NCBI RefSeq assembly: GCF_001411555.2
Contig: NC_049905.1
Location: 7,593,053 to 7,657,052 of the forward strand
Reading direction: 5' to 3'
DNA from: Juglans regia
Taxonomy: Eukaryota; Streptophyta; Magnoliopsida; Fagales; Juglandaceae
Length of the DNA stretch: 64,000 bases
Numbering within the stretch: the stretch's first letter is position 1; each line of letters begins with the position of its first letter. Position numbers and translations under genes: made by a program. Below the pieces are notes generated by a model, which was given only the letters and a program-made list of their open reading frames with translations, did no database searches and was not told the origin of the DNA. Shown piece by piece: positions 1-9,115 of the stretch.

Positions 1-989
1 CTTTGAGACATGCAGTCGACTCACATAAACATATTGGAGCATTTTTCAAATGACGATCAACCAAAGAAGATGATGATTGTGATTGCGATGAAGATATTGC
101 ACTTTATTATATACAGACAGCCTTGAAACAAGTAATAGTAAAATATTAGTATACCATCAAAACTGTTTTAAAACAAGTACACACAAACAACCTTGAGACA
201 AGTATACACAAGCAGTCTTGAGACATGCTTTGGTGCTGGAACAAGTGAACATGTGGACCAAAAGCTTCATTTGAATACCCCAGTAAAGAAGCAAGATCAA
301 AGGTTTTAGGTGGAGCTAGCACAGAAGCAATATCAAAGCAAGATCAAAGCAAGAAACCATCTCTTGTCCACCATTTCAAACTGCAGCTAGTCGTTTCGCT
401 CCAACAACATCTCAGAAATATTTCCACAAAGTAAAGGTAAAACAATGAAAAGTTCCTTTAAAATTAAAAAGATAATTTCCACAACTAGTAATACAAACAG
501 GATTGGTTCCTTCAAAATCAGTGCTACTTAACAAATGCAAGCTTGAGAAGAAGATTTATACAAAATCTTCCAAAATCACTAATATTCCAAGATCATATAA
601 AGATTCACAATTTACATAGCACAACCACTTTTTAAAAACTGTAAATTGTGTTATATAACTCAAGGTTGGCAGATTTGAAAGTCCAAAGAGGATTAGGGAC
701 ATCACGAGAAACACCCATAACATTCTGTAAACCACTTGGGCTCGCACACATTTACACTCTGTAAACTACGCTGTAAAATACTATCTAACTGAAGACAACA
801 CACATCTACACTCTGTAAACTACTTTGGCCAGCACACATTTACACTCAGGCAGAGAGTTAGCAGTCACAAGGATCCAGACTCCATCTCACTGCAGTATGA
901 GTTGTGTCAAACTTGAGATATGACACTAACAAATTAATGGCTATAACAAGTCAATCATTGAAATCATAAGCACTAATCTTCCAAAATCA

Positions 990-1138
990 ACACAGATTTA
1001 TACAAGAGAGAAGCATTAAGTTATTACCTGGTGCACAGATTTATACAAGACAACAAGCATCAAGCTTCCAGTTGTCAGAACAACACAAGACAACACAAAT
1101 TTATCAACACAGATTTATACAAGACAACAAGCATCAAC
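990..1138 (+). repeat. Three copies of a ~30-bp direct repeat
   Basis: CACAGATTTATACAAGA recurs at about 990, 1034 and 1108. The last two copies continue together through CAACAAGCATCAA, giving about 30 bp of identity at a spacing of 74 bp. Confidence 0.75.
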
Positions 1139-1412
1139 CAGTGTAAAATTATAAACAACAAAAAGAGAAAATTGCATTTTTTAGCTAACAAAAAGAATGG
1201 GTGCCAAGGAAATAAACAATAAAAAGTAAAAGAACAACTGTGCAAAGAAGGGGACAACGCATGAAGGGAACTCGGTTAGGGCTCAGACGGGGCTCAAGAG
1301 GAAAATGAACCGGTCTTCAGAATGCGTCGGCTATCCAGAGTAAAACCACCATCGGCTATCCAGAATGCGTCGTCGTCCTCAAGAGGGAGTTCAGTTGCTC
1401 AGGAGAGGGGGC

Positions 1413-1572
1413 AAAGGAAAGGGGTTTAGGGTTTCTGCATGAAGAAAGGGGAGAAAGGGGAGAGTCCGTTTCTGCAGGAGACGATGGGGGGAAAAGGAAA
1501 GGGGTCTAGGGTTTCTGCGTGAAGAAATGGGAGAAAGGGGAGAGTCCTTTTCTGCGGGAGACGACGTCGTTT
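1413..1572 (+). repeat. 80-bp tandem duplication
   Basis: Two adjacent 80-bp units start at 1413 and 1493 with AAAGGAAAGGGG and both contain TAGGGTTTCTGC, GAGAAAGGGGAGAGTCC and GGAGACGA. They differ at only a few positions. The second ends in an ACGACGTCGTTT palindrome. Confidence 0.8.
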
Positions 1573-1827
1573 TTAGATTAAATGAAACAGTCCGTTTTAG
1601 TCCACACTGGGGCTTGCACTTGCAGACCTTTATTTGGGACTGTATTAAGAATTATTCTTTTTTTTTTCTATGTTGACCGAGTTTTGGCATATGCATCTTT
1701 TCTTTATGAATTTGCAAATGTTTATGGATAGACAACAAATATCCAAAAAGATTGAAACACCAGCAAACGCTCAAATTCAGCCTCACGGAACCAACTTCTT
1801 CTTCCTCCTCGAAGAAGCTTTAAAGTT

Positions 1828-2050
1828 GTTGTGTTCTACTCCCAGCAAGAAGAGAAAAAACTAAGATCTAGAAGCACTTATGCAACCTTCTCTCTGTCCA
1901 TTGGTCTTTCCTAGCGCTATTTTATTCTTTTCAATGGGGAATGAAGTTCGCACTGCTATGTTCTACTCCTAGCAAGAAGAAAAGAAAAAAAAAACTAAGA
2001 ATTTGCACTGTTGTGTTCTGCTTGCTGCAAGAAGAGAGAAAAAAAAATAG
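1828..2050 (+). repeat. Three imperfect repeats of a GTTGTGTTCTRCT unit
   Basis: Units at about 1828, 1957 and 2010 share TGTTCTACTC..AGCAAGAAGA followed by an A-rich run and CTAAGA. The third is more diverged. No coding potential was seen here. Confidence 0.6.
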
Positions 2051-2230
2051 ATGCTCCTAGTGAGCAATGGCAGAGTGAGGAGAGAGATGAGAGAGAGAGA
2101 GAGCGCTTGCGAGTGTAGATGTTTGTTCTTGCATCTCTTACGTGACCAATTTTTATTGATGGGTGTAAAAATAACATGCTCACCCGACTGGCCTTGAGTT
2201 TTTCTCAAAATTTAATGACTCTTTTAATAC

Positions 2231-2894
2231 TTAAATTATAAAAAAAATTATTTTAAAATAAATATTATGCATCAAGTAAAACTAGGGCAATTTATAACAA
2301 AAAAAAACGGGGGAAAATGGGTACCATGGCAGTTTGGGGGAGAGGGGTTGGCTGCAGTAGTGACTTGTGTTAGGTCGGTTCCAACACGAGTAAACAAAAT
2401 TATCGTCATCATGGGCGTGGTGCACACGCGTAGTGGTTTTGGGGTCATAGCGTGCAACAGCAGGTGGTTTGCATGATGAGACTGGAGAAGGTTGGGGCAG
2501 CGTGGTTTTTAGAGCTAGAAAATGAATAACAATGCTGTGACAATAGGATTCCTCCCTTATTATTCTTTTTTAATTATTTTTTTAATTTTTTTATTATTTT
2601 ATTTTATTTAATAATTAAATAAGTGATTATTAATAAATTTATGTATTTTTTAAATTTTTTTCTTAATGATTAAAGATATTAAAATTTATTTAAAAAATAA
2701 TAATAAAAAAATAAGAATTTCAAATATAAGTAATAAAAAAATAATAAAAATAATAAGTATCATTATTCGTAACGATATACTGACAGCAGCGGCAAAAAGA
2801 GAGAAGCTGAATCTTTACAGTTGTAAAATCACAAATTATTTCGTTTTTGGACACCTCTCGACTCTCTCAAAGACTAATGCTAATTACAAGTTTT
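2231..2894. other. AT-rich intergenic DNA, no gene
   Basis: A short GC-richer stretch (2280-2520) is followed by extremely AT-rich sequence. The part at 2540-2790 resembles 30660-30890 (TTAATGATTAA..AT..TTAAAA), so it is probably another MITE-type repeat. No gene was recognised. Confidence 0.45.
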
Positions 2895-3097
2895 AACTCT
2901 AGTTTATTTTTACAATTCTTCTCAATTTATCTAATTTAATTATTACAATTTTTTTAATTTTTCATACAAAATAAAATAAAATTTTTAATTTTTTCAAATC
3001 TCAAAATAAAAATAATATTAAAAAAATATATTCTAACAATATTTTATTCAACATTTAACTTTAATCTCAATTCATCTGCAAAAACAAACGAGGCCTT
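2895..3097 (-). mobile_element. MITE, GAGATGAGAT family
   Basis: The AT-rich core, which reads AATCTCAAAATAAAAATAA, and the right end CAAAAACAAACGAGGCC match a repeat family found at least eight times in this window. No protein is encoded. The left end is eroded. Confidence 0.7.
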
Positions 3098-3103
3098 AGG
3101 AGC

Positions 3104-3151
3104 TATTTATAAATTGAGATGAGATGAGATAAAATAAAATAAAAAAGTTTT
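3104..3151 (+). mobile_element. Left part of a GAGATGAGAT MITE split by the LTR element
   Basis: The sequence up to 3151 reads GAGATGAGATGAGAT then A/T-rich, the usual start of this family. It is broken by the LTR retroelement, and its continuation is at 6579-6766. Confidence 0.7.
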
Positions 3152-3551
3152 TGTTATGAACCCAACTAAGTTGGGCCGGGCTTGATGGGCCTCCAACCTA
3201 GTTGTGATCTTTAATTTTAGTAAGTTGCTAAGTTGTCGTTTAGTGGCCCATGGCCTTAGTTGATGGTTTTCGTTTAGGGGCATTTTTCCCAATATATGTA
3301 GTGGATGGCAGTATTGTTGGGATTATTCTGGAAATTGCCAAGTGTTATCTAATTTTCTTTATTCAGTGTAAGGAGGTTGGTTCTCCCTCAAAGTAGAATC
3401 CTTATCAATACAATGGTGTGGCTCTGAGGAATTTTATAAAACACCTACTATACCTCCCTTTTCTTATGGCTTTCAGTGTTTGTTTAATTTCTTCTTTACC
3501 ATTTTACATTACGAACAGATTGTAGTACATTAACAGGGAAGGGTCTTAACA
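3152..3551 (+). repeat. 5' LTR of the gene-carrying element
   Basis: It is a 400-bp direct repeat of 6180-6578 with TG..CA ends. The two copies share long identical blocks such as CTAAGTTGTCGTTTAGTGGC and differ by scattered substitutions and small indels. Confidence 0.9.
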
Positions 3552-3552
3552 A

Positions 3553-3566
3553 GTGGTATCAGCTAG
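3553..3566 (+). other. Primer-binding site, tRNA-Met type
   Basis: TGGTATCAGCTAGC starts two bases after the LTR. Its first nine bases match the common plant LTR primer site TGGTATCAGAGC; the rest is diverged. Confidence 0.7.
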
Positions 3567-3582
3567 CAGTCAATCCTCATGG

Positions 3583-3926
3583 ACGGGGTAAGATTCAACG
3601 AGGAGCAAACAAAGTTGTTTGAAAATTTTTTGGATAAGTTGTTATAGTTGAAAGAAATAATGAAAGTGCAAGTAAATTGTAAGAGAATGCAACAAAGTTG
3701 TGTTGAGATAAAGCAGACTCTACGGAACTGGCAAGACGAAGAAGAGGAAGAAAATGGACCGAAAGATGGGGATGAACTTGTGGAGGAAGCCGTAGAAAAG
3801 GCACCAATGGTGGAGGGCAATGTAATGTTGGCCACAGAAATTACCCTAAAAGAAATGCCTCTGCCCTCTTCTCCTCAACCAATTTTCAGGCCTATGCAGA
3901 TCACTCAGAATCACATTGTTCCCTAG
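3583..3926 (+). pseudogene. 5' ORF relic of the LTR element (gag position)
   Basis: A reading frame opens with ATG near 3580, is broken by a TAG after about 22 codons, and continues to a TAG near 3924. The product is acidic, with a run EEEEE, and looks like an amphipathic helix-rich N-terminus. It stands where gag would be but has no zinc knuckle or recognisable capsid domain. It may be a gag remnant or another captured piece; I do not recognise it. Confidence 0.4.
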
Positions 3927-3992
3927 ACTTCCTCAAGTAACAAACACATAATCTCCAATCTCTTCATTTATATTCCCAGGGCACAAAGATAT

Positions 3993-4901
3993 TTGATGAA
4001 GAATAGGATGAGAACATGGATTCTATCATGGCGATTATCAAAAAGAAGATTTCTCTTGTATGAAGGCAAACTGACTGTAGAAGGAGAAAATCGGGCCATT
4101 ATAATCCCTCCTAAGCCTCCTCCTACCAAAAGGAACGTTGCTTTTCGGTGCCAACAAGAATCGATCACCATGCAGATTTCCATGACAACCCAAACTGGGA
4201 AGACCAGTACTCTGGAGATTAAGCCTCTACCACCTACCAAGGGTGGTGAAATTTATTTTTTATTTTTGAAGCAGTACACAAAGGAACAATTGATTGTCGA
4301 AGCCCAACCTCTATTCCAATGGAATTCTTTCAATTGGATCCCCAACCACAACCTGTGGAGGTCAACATTAAGGTGTGAGGGGTGGAGTTTGAAGACGGAT
4401 GAGGAAACCGTTGATGGTCAGGTGAAGTGTGAGAAGTGGATCCGAGATGATGAAAGTTCTGCTACGAAGGGGGGTTTGAAGTTTGAGGATGAGATCGAGG
4501 AGGAGAAGCAGAAACAGGAAGAAGAAGAAGAAGAAGAAGAAGAAGAAGAAGGAGATGACGAAGATGACCATGACCCCTCCAAACAACGTCGTCTCCACCA
4601 TCTTAAGGAGCAATGGGTTCCTTGGGGACAGGTTTATGAAGTTTTTTCAATGGTAAAAGCTTCGGCCAAACCTACAAACCCATTCGGTCAGACCGGTGTG
4701 CGTATCATGGTTGTTGAAGATAGAGGTACTGGGAAATCGAGCATCATTGTGATGGCCGCGGTTGAGAACTTCGCAGAAAATGTGTCGCTGGTGTTGCCTC
4801 CGACGAGGCTTTCAAATGATTTCTTTCCCGACGTGTGCCCATTACAATCATTGACACTTCATCTCGTGAGGAGGATGATGGAAAAGTGGCCGAAGAATTA
4901 A
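3993..4901 (+). pseudogene. Chimeric ORF: unknown - GALT - poly-Glu - Miro P-loop
   Basis: This is a 302-codon open frame inside the LTR element. Residues 1-120 are unrecognised. About residues 124-155 match a hydroxyproline O-galactosyltransferase. A (GAA)n tract encodes a poly-glutamate run (about 170-188). From about residue 234 the frame enters the first GTPase domain of a Miro protein. The Miro match leaves this frame near 4832, where a small deletion shifts it to the next frame. The ORF is open over 900 bp despite being a patchwork. Whether it is expressed cannot be told from sequence. Confidence 0.6.
4362..4460 (+). pseudogene. Captured fragment of Hyp-O-galactosyltransferase (GALT)
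   Basis: The frame reads LRCEGW, then DEETVDGQVKCEKWIRDD. This is a hallmark segment of plant GALT2-6-type hydroxyproline O-galactosyltransferases, lying in their galectin-like lectin domain. These Golgi enzymes add galactose to arabinogalactan proteins. Only about 32 residues are present of a family normally over 600, so it is a captured scrap and not a gene. Identification rests on my memory of the family. Confidence 0.7.
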
Positions 4902-5068
4902 GGCAGGCTGATGCAGTTGTGTTTACTTATGCGTGTGAGGAGCCTTCTACACTTGATCGATTGAGTACTTTCTGGCTCCCTAAGCTTCATAAATTAAACG
5001 TAAAAGTCTCAATAATAGTGCTGGGTTATAAGTTGGATTTGAGAGATGAGAATCAACAAGTGAGCCTG
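4693..5068 (+). pseudogene. Captured N-terminal GTPase domain of Miro
   Basis: Miro proteins are mitochondrial outer-membrane GTPases that control mitochondrial movement and shape. The fragment shows GTGKSS (P-loop; the first P-loop Gly appears changed to Glu), LPPTRL, then after a frameshift near 4832 [26 protein letters not shown] and [14 protein letters not shown]. The last contains a KLDLRD guanine-specificity motif. It stops there and joins H+-ATPase sequence. EF hands, second GTPase domain and membrane anchor are absent. It runs without introns across what should be several exons, which suggests a spliced source. Confidence 0.82.
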
Positions 5069-5079
5069 GAGCTTAAAAA

Positions 5080-5366
5080 AATTAAGATAAAACGTTTTGC
5101 CGATGGTGGATGGAGCGAACAAGATGTTGCAATCTTGGTGCCAAGAGACATTATCAGCGTTAAACATGGAGATATTATCGCCGCTGACATTCGTCTTCTC
5201 GAAGGAGTTCCACTTAAAATTGATGAATTTGCTCTAACTAGAGAATCCCATGCTGCCACATGTGAAAATGGTGAAATAGAAGCAGTCGTGATTGCCATAG
5301 GAGTCCACACCTCTTTCAATAGAACTGTCCATTTGGTGGACACCACCCATCGAGCTGGGAACTTCT
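5080..5366 (+). pseudogene. Captured actuator-domain fragment of plasma-membrane H+-ATPase
   Basis: The frame continues in phase from the Miro piece and reads [54 protein letters not shown] and [12 protein letters not shown]. This is the actuator region between membrane helices 2 and 3 of the P3A proton pump. The conserved TGES motif reads TRES, which would disable dephosphorylation. A stretch of about 15 residues after TRES is missing. About 95 residues remain of a pump of about 950. The fragment ends at a TAG at 5366-5368. Confidence 0.85.
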
Positions 5367-5458
5367 AGAAGACTATCTCTACAAGTGGTAATTTCGTTAT
5401 TTGTTGGGTTGATATCCTAGAAAGTAGTAAGCAGATTAATATATTATGGAATTTTCTT

Positions 5459-5983
5459 ATGGAAATGAGAGAGGCTCTTTGCTATGAAATTTATTTAAAA
5501 AATTCTTGGGTTGTTTTTAACATGTCTGATGAATTGCATGAGAGAGGGTTAGACCCTGATAATGTCATGTTTTCGATCTTAATTGTGGTGATAAAGGATG
5601 ATGAAGATTTTTACAATATGGTTTGTATTGATACTGAAGCTGAAGCAAGCTATGGATTAGAAATGATTGGAACAATGGGTTTTTCTCTATATATTTGCAC
5701 ATTGTCAGGGCAGGTTACACTTGAATATTTGGGTCCAAGAAAAATGGACCTTGGCTTTCAAGTTCATGGGGAACCTGGTGCTGTTGTGACCAACATCCAT
5801 CTTGTTGAATGGGTGTTGATGGTTTGGGTGAGTTTGCTTTTTGACGAGCTTGTTGGCATGCTTGGCCTTGTCTTTCATTGGATTGAAAATGCAGTCAATG
5901 TGCTGGCAAGCTATATAATATTCCTTGGTAACTATTTGGTAGAGTTTCCATTTAAGGGTGGATTGGCTAGAACCAAACTATAG
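5459..5983 (+). pseudogene. Chimeric ORF: probable PPR repeat then dihydroxyacetone kinase
   Basis: This is an open frame of 174 codons in the same element. Residues about 18-43 (MSDELHERGLDPDNVMFSIL) resemble one pentatricopeptide repeat. From about residue 58 the frame reads AEASYGLEMIGTMGFSLYI, CTLSGQVT, LGPRKMDLG and VHGEPGAVV. These match the DhaK domain of plant dihydroxyacetone kinases around the segment ending in HGEPG. The last 60 residues are hydrophobic and unrecognised. The PPR call is weaker than the kinase call. Confidence 0.65.
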
Positions 5984-6179
5984 CGATCACTTGAGGAATA
6001 CATGTCTATGTTAATCGATGTGGTTGCAAGCCTACAAGGGAGGATGTCAAAAGATGCTTTATGTTGGAATTTCATAGATCTGAATAGCAACAGAGGCAGG
6101 AATGTTAAATTGGAACCAATACCATAGAGTTGCTTCAATATCTAAACCTTAAGGACAATTTTCTTTAAATGGAAGAATT

Positions 6180-6578
6180 TGTTATGAACCCAACTAAGTT
6201 GGGCTAGGCTTGATGGGCCTCCAACCTAGTTGTGATCTTTAATTTTAGTAAGTTGCTAAGTTGTCGTTTAGTGGCCCATGGCCTTAGTTGATGGTTGTCG
6301 TTTAGGGGCATTTTTCCTAATATATGTCGGGATGGCAGTTTTGTTGGGATTATTCTGAAAATTGCCAAGTGTTATCTAGTTTTCTTTATTCGGTGTAAGG
6401 AGGTTGGTTCTCCCTCGAAGTAGAACCCTTATCAATACGATGGTGTGGCTTTGAGGATTTTTATAAAATACCTACTGTGCCTCCCTTTTCTTGTGGCTTT
6501 CAGTATTTGTTTAATTTTTTCTTTACCATTTTACATCACAAACAGGTTGTAGTACATTAACAGGAGAGGGTCTTAACA
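6180..6578 (+). repeat. 3' LTR of the gene-carrying element
   Basis: It is a 399-bp direct repeat of 3152-3551. The sequence just inside it (AAATGGAAGAATT) is only weakly polypurine, so the plus-strand primer site is eroded or atypical. Confidence 0.9.
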
Positions 6579-6766
6579 CTTTTAAATGAAAGTTGAATAA
6601 AATATTATTAGAGTATTATTTTTTAATATTATTATTATTTTGAGATTTGAAAAAATTAAATTATTTATTATATTTTGTGTAAAAATTTAAAAAAGTTGTA
6701 ATGATAAAATGGGATGAGATGAGATGGGTTGAGAGAGTTTCTCAATCCAAATGACTCTTTAAATAG
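6579..6766 (+). mobile_element. Right part of the MITE split by the LTR element
   Basis: It resumes the GAGATGAGAT family with AAAGTTGAATAAAATATTAT, TTTTGAGATTTGAAAAAATT, GGGATGAGATGAGATGGG and a terminal CTCTTTAAATAG. It shows that the LTR element landed in an existing MITE. Confidence 0.75.
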
Positions 6767-7436
6767 ACAAATTTCACATGAGTTATTTATTAAAAAAATA
6801 GATTTTACTAATAATTATTATTTTTTTATATATATTTTAGATAGATTTCACCTTTTTATAAAAATTCATATAAAATTTATATTTATACAAATCGTTTCTC
6901 TTGCCGCAAAACCGCACATTGATTTGGGGTTTTTTTTTTTAAAAAAACAATTTCTCCTTTTCCCGCTGAGTGGCCGACCTCAATTTTTTCCTTGGAGAAT
7001 GGAGAGACAAAATGGAGTTCTAGACTCATTGACCCTGTGTTTTTTTAAATGTAGGAGGATTTGGATTTTCATGCAGTTGCTGCGTCATTGTTACTGGAGC
7101 AATAATATTTACAGATAGAGTATGCGAGTGTAGTGTATTCTTTTAAAACAATTATGAGTAAATATAAAATTTATATAAAAATTTAATTTTTTAATAATAA
7201 ATTTTATTATTTTTTAAAAAATATATACGATATTTACACAATTTTTAACTATATCTAACACTAGAATAGTGAAAGACACACATATACTATCACGAGGAGT
7301 CTTACAATTTACAACTTTGAAAAGCTTACCTTTTAGATCCAATATTAAGAAGTAATATAAATGAATTATCAAAAATTTTTATAAACTACACTCTTATTGA
7401 TCTATTCTTATTTACTTCATAGAGTTATGTATGGTC
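6767..7436. other. Intergenic, no gene
   Basis: AT-rich sequence with one C-rich patch (6890-7000). A long frame here is low complexity and does not resemble a protein I know. Confidence 0.5.
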
Positions 7437-7690
7437 ACCACCAATGTGGTAGCTCAGTTGGTACAAGCTGATATTTTATAGTTTCGAGGTTAGGAATTCG
7501 GGTCAAGATGTAAGTTAAAACCACTTGTAATAGTAAAACTTGACCTTTGAGCCATGAGATGAGTTTTAAATTAACTGGATACTTTGAGAGTGTTGTGATT
7601 ATGGGTTCATCCTTGAGACAATAGTTATGACTCAAACTATACATTCCACTACGGGAAATGACTCCTATGGTCACACCCAAAAAAGATTGC
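7437..7690 (+). repeat. Probable tRNA-derived SINE
   Basis: GTAGCTCAGTTGGT at about 7448 fits a Pol III A box. It is followed 40-50 bp later by a degenerate B box (GAGGTTAGGAATTCGGGTC). The region ends before an A-rich tail near 7720. The cloverleaf cannot be folded, so it is not a tRNA gene. Confidence 0.45.
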
Positions 7691-8179
7691 TAAGGTAATC
7701 GCCCCTGCCTCCCTGTTAGCAAAGAAAAAAAACATTATATACGGTCGCCTAAGTGTCGTCAATACCTCTACAATAGCATACCTAATCATGATAAACAGGA
7801 AAATAACCCAAAAATTAGCAAATTAAACAAACATTAAAAAGATAAAAACCAGGAATTTATCTCATGCATATCCCAACAACTACCAAGTTTTGCGGCTTTA
7901 ATTGGGGATTAATTATATTGATTAATTAAAGCTAACAAATTGTAGTTTATACTTTATATTGACTAATTATATAAGAAGTGCCAAAACCGCAAATAAGTCT
8001 AAAAATAAATAAATTTACAAGCTAACATAGTTTCATATGATATATTAAATCTATTTTATATTAAAAATAATTTTACAATTATAATGTATCACTCTAAACT
8101 ACGATAATATGTTAAACTTCAATCTATAAATTTATAGAATTAGCTGAAAATGAAGCCAACTAATTGAAGAGATCGAAGG
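7691..8179. other. AT-rich intergenic DNA, no gene
   Basis: No coding signal was seen. The patch at 8030-8100 resembles part of the MITE family at 8930-9115. Confidence 0.4.
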
Positions 8180-8189
8180 CAAACGGAGA

Positions 8190-8280
8190 AATTAAAGCAA
8201 TAAGCCCGATTCCTTTGTTTCCACCAGTAACAAGAGCAGCTGTGGTTCCCTAAAGACCATCTTCTATCATTGCCATGATT
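8190..8280 (-). pseudogene. Relic of an SDR first exon
   Basis: Read on the minus strand from 8279, the frame gives an ATG and then, after one stop, GTTAALVTGGNKGIGL. This is the NADP-binding TGxxxGIG motif of short-chain dehydrogenases with the LVTGG lead-in seen in the intact SDR at 11853-13815. About 30 codons remain and are followed by unrelated sequence. It may be a dead partial duplicate of the neighbour, although GNKGIG also fits other SDR groups. Confidence 0.55.
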
Positions 8281-8324
8281 TCAACTGCTGGTTATTATTA
8301 TTATTTTTTTTATGAACATACTTA

Positions 8325-8465
8325 TTATTTTATTTATATCATTTTATAATTTTATTTATAAATTTAAATTTTAAGTTTTAAATTTAATAATTTTCAATAT
8401 ATCAATAACTGACACGTCAATACGTATTGTTACGTAAGTAAAAATTATAAGTACAAATAACATTT
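8325..8465 (+). repeat. Dispersed AT-rich repeat, also at 41127 and 59898
   Basis: It shares AATTTAAATTTTAAGTTTTA, ATATCAATAACTGACACGT and neighbouring sequence with 41127-41310 and 59898-60078. It is probably a MITE family. No protein is encoded. Confidence 0.6.
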
Positions 8466-8929
8466 TATTTTTCTTATACAAGGGTAGCTAGTTCATTGAT
8501 TCTATTAATTTACCTTTTATATGAATGAATTGATTCGAGTTTATTACGGAATTTTATTATATGTATAGTAATAATTTATTTATTTTTCGATCGAGCTTGG
8601 AAGTTGTTTGTCACTAACTATTTGATTTAGACCAAATAAATTATTTATTTTATAATTTTTACTATTATTTTTTACTTTATCTATAAGTATTCATGATAAA
8701 AAAAACAAAAATTTTTTTTTAAATATTTATTATAAATAAATCAATTATTATTTTTAAAGGGAGACCGTTTTTGATAGAGTCAATATCGATCGTTGCTGAC
8801 GGATAATGTTTTTTATAAGAAGAGAGAGATGGCCTTGTTTGGCAGTGCGAAGGCAGGAGAAATTGATTGCAAATTCCAAGTCCAACGTCATTACAGTTAC
8901 AACTGACAGTTCTCATGAGTTTAGACGGG

Positions 8930-9115
8930 GAGTACTGCTATATATCTATAAATAAAATATATAAAAATAATCTCATATAATTTTATTTAATTTATTAGAT
9001 TTATTTTATAATAAAAATAATTTTATAATTTAATAAACTATATCAAATCACATCAATTTATGAGATTATTTTTATGTAATCTCTTTGTGATTAAAGTATT
9101 TCTCCAATATTAATG
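8930..9115 (+). mobile_element. MITE of the AAATACT..AGTATTTCTC family
   Basis: AT-rich with inverted ends (AAAAATAATCTCATA against TATGAGATTATTTTT) and a right end GTGATTAAAGTATTTCTCC. It resembles the repeats at 21600-21745 and 46708-46833. Confidence 0.55.

Larger units (their letters stand above)
1..1640. other. Intergenic, repeat-rich, no gene seen
   Basis: No reading frame of convincing length or composition was found. The first kilobase has dispersed short repeats built around CTTGAGACA and ACTCTGTAAACTAC. It is followed by purine-rich DNA with GGGTTTAGGGTTTCTGC motifs that may be part of a decayed LTR or a 5' untranslated region. I could not assign it. Confidence 0.5.
3152..6578 (+). 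mobile_element. Non-autonomous LTR retroelement carrying host gene fragments
   Basis: Two direct repeats of 400 and 399 bp (3152-3551, 6180-6578) begin TGTTATGAACCC and end GGGTCTTAACA, so they are LTRs with TG..CA ends. A tRNA-Met type primer site follows the left LTR. The flanks are GTTTT and CTTTT, a probable 5-bp target duplication with one change. The 2.6-kb interior has no gag zinc knuckle, protease, reverse transcriptase or integrase that I can recognise. It holds fragments matching a Hyp-O-galactosyltransferase, Miro GTPase, P-type H+-ATPase, probably a PPR protein, and dihydroxyacetone kinase, all plus strand and without introns. I infer retrotransduction of spliced host mRNAs. The LTRs differ at many sites, so the insertion is not recent. 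Confidence 0.88.

Noticed and set aside
4368..4613. Minus-strand poly-Phe membrane protein
   Set aside because: It is the reverse reading of the (GAA)n tract in the chimeric ORF.
7437..7510. tRNA gene
   Set aside because: A and B boxes are present, but no acceptor stem or anticodon arm can be formed. A SINE is a better explanation.
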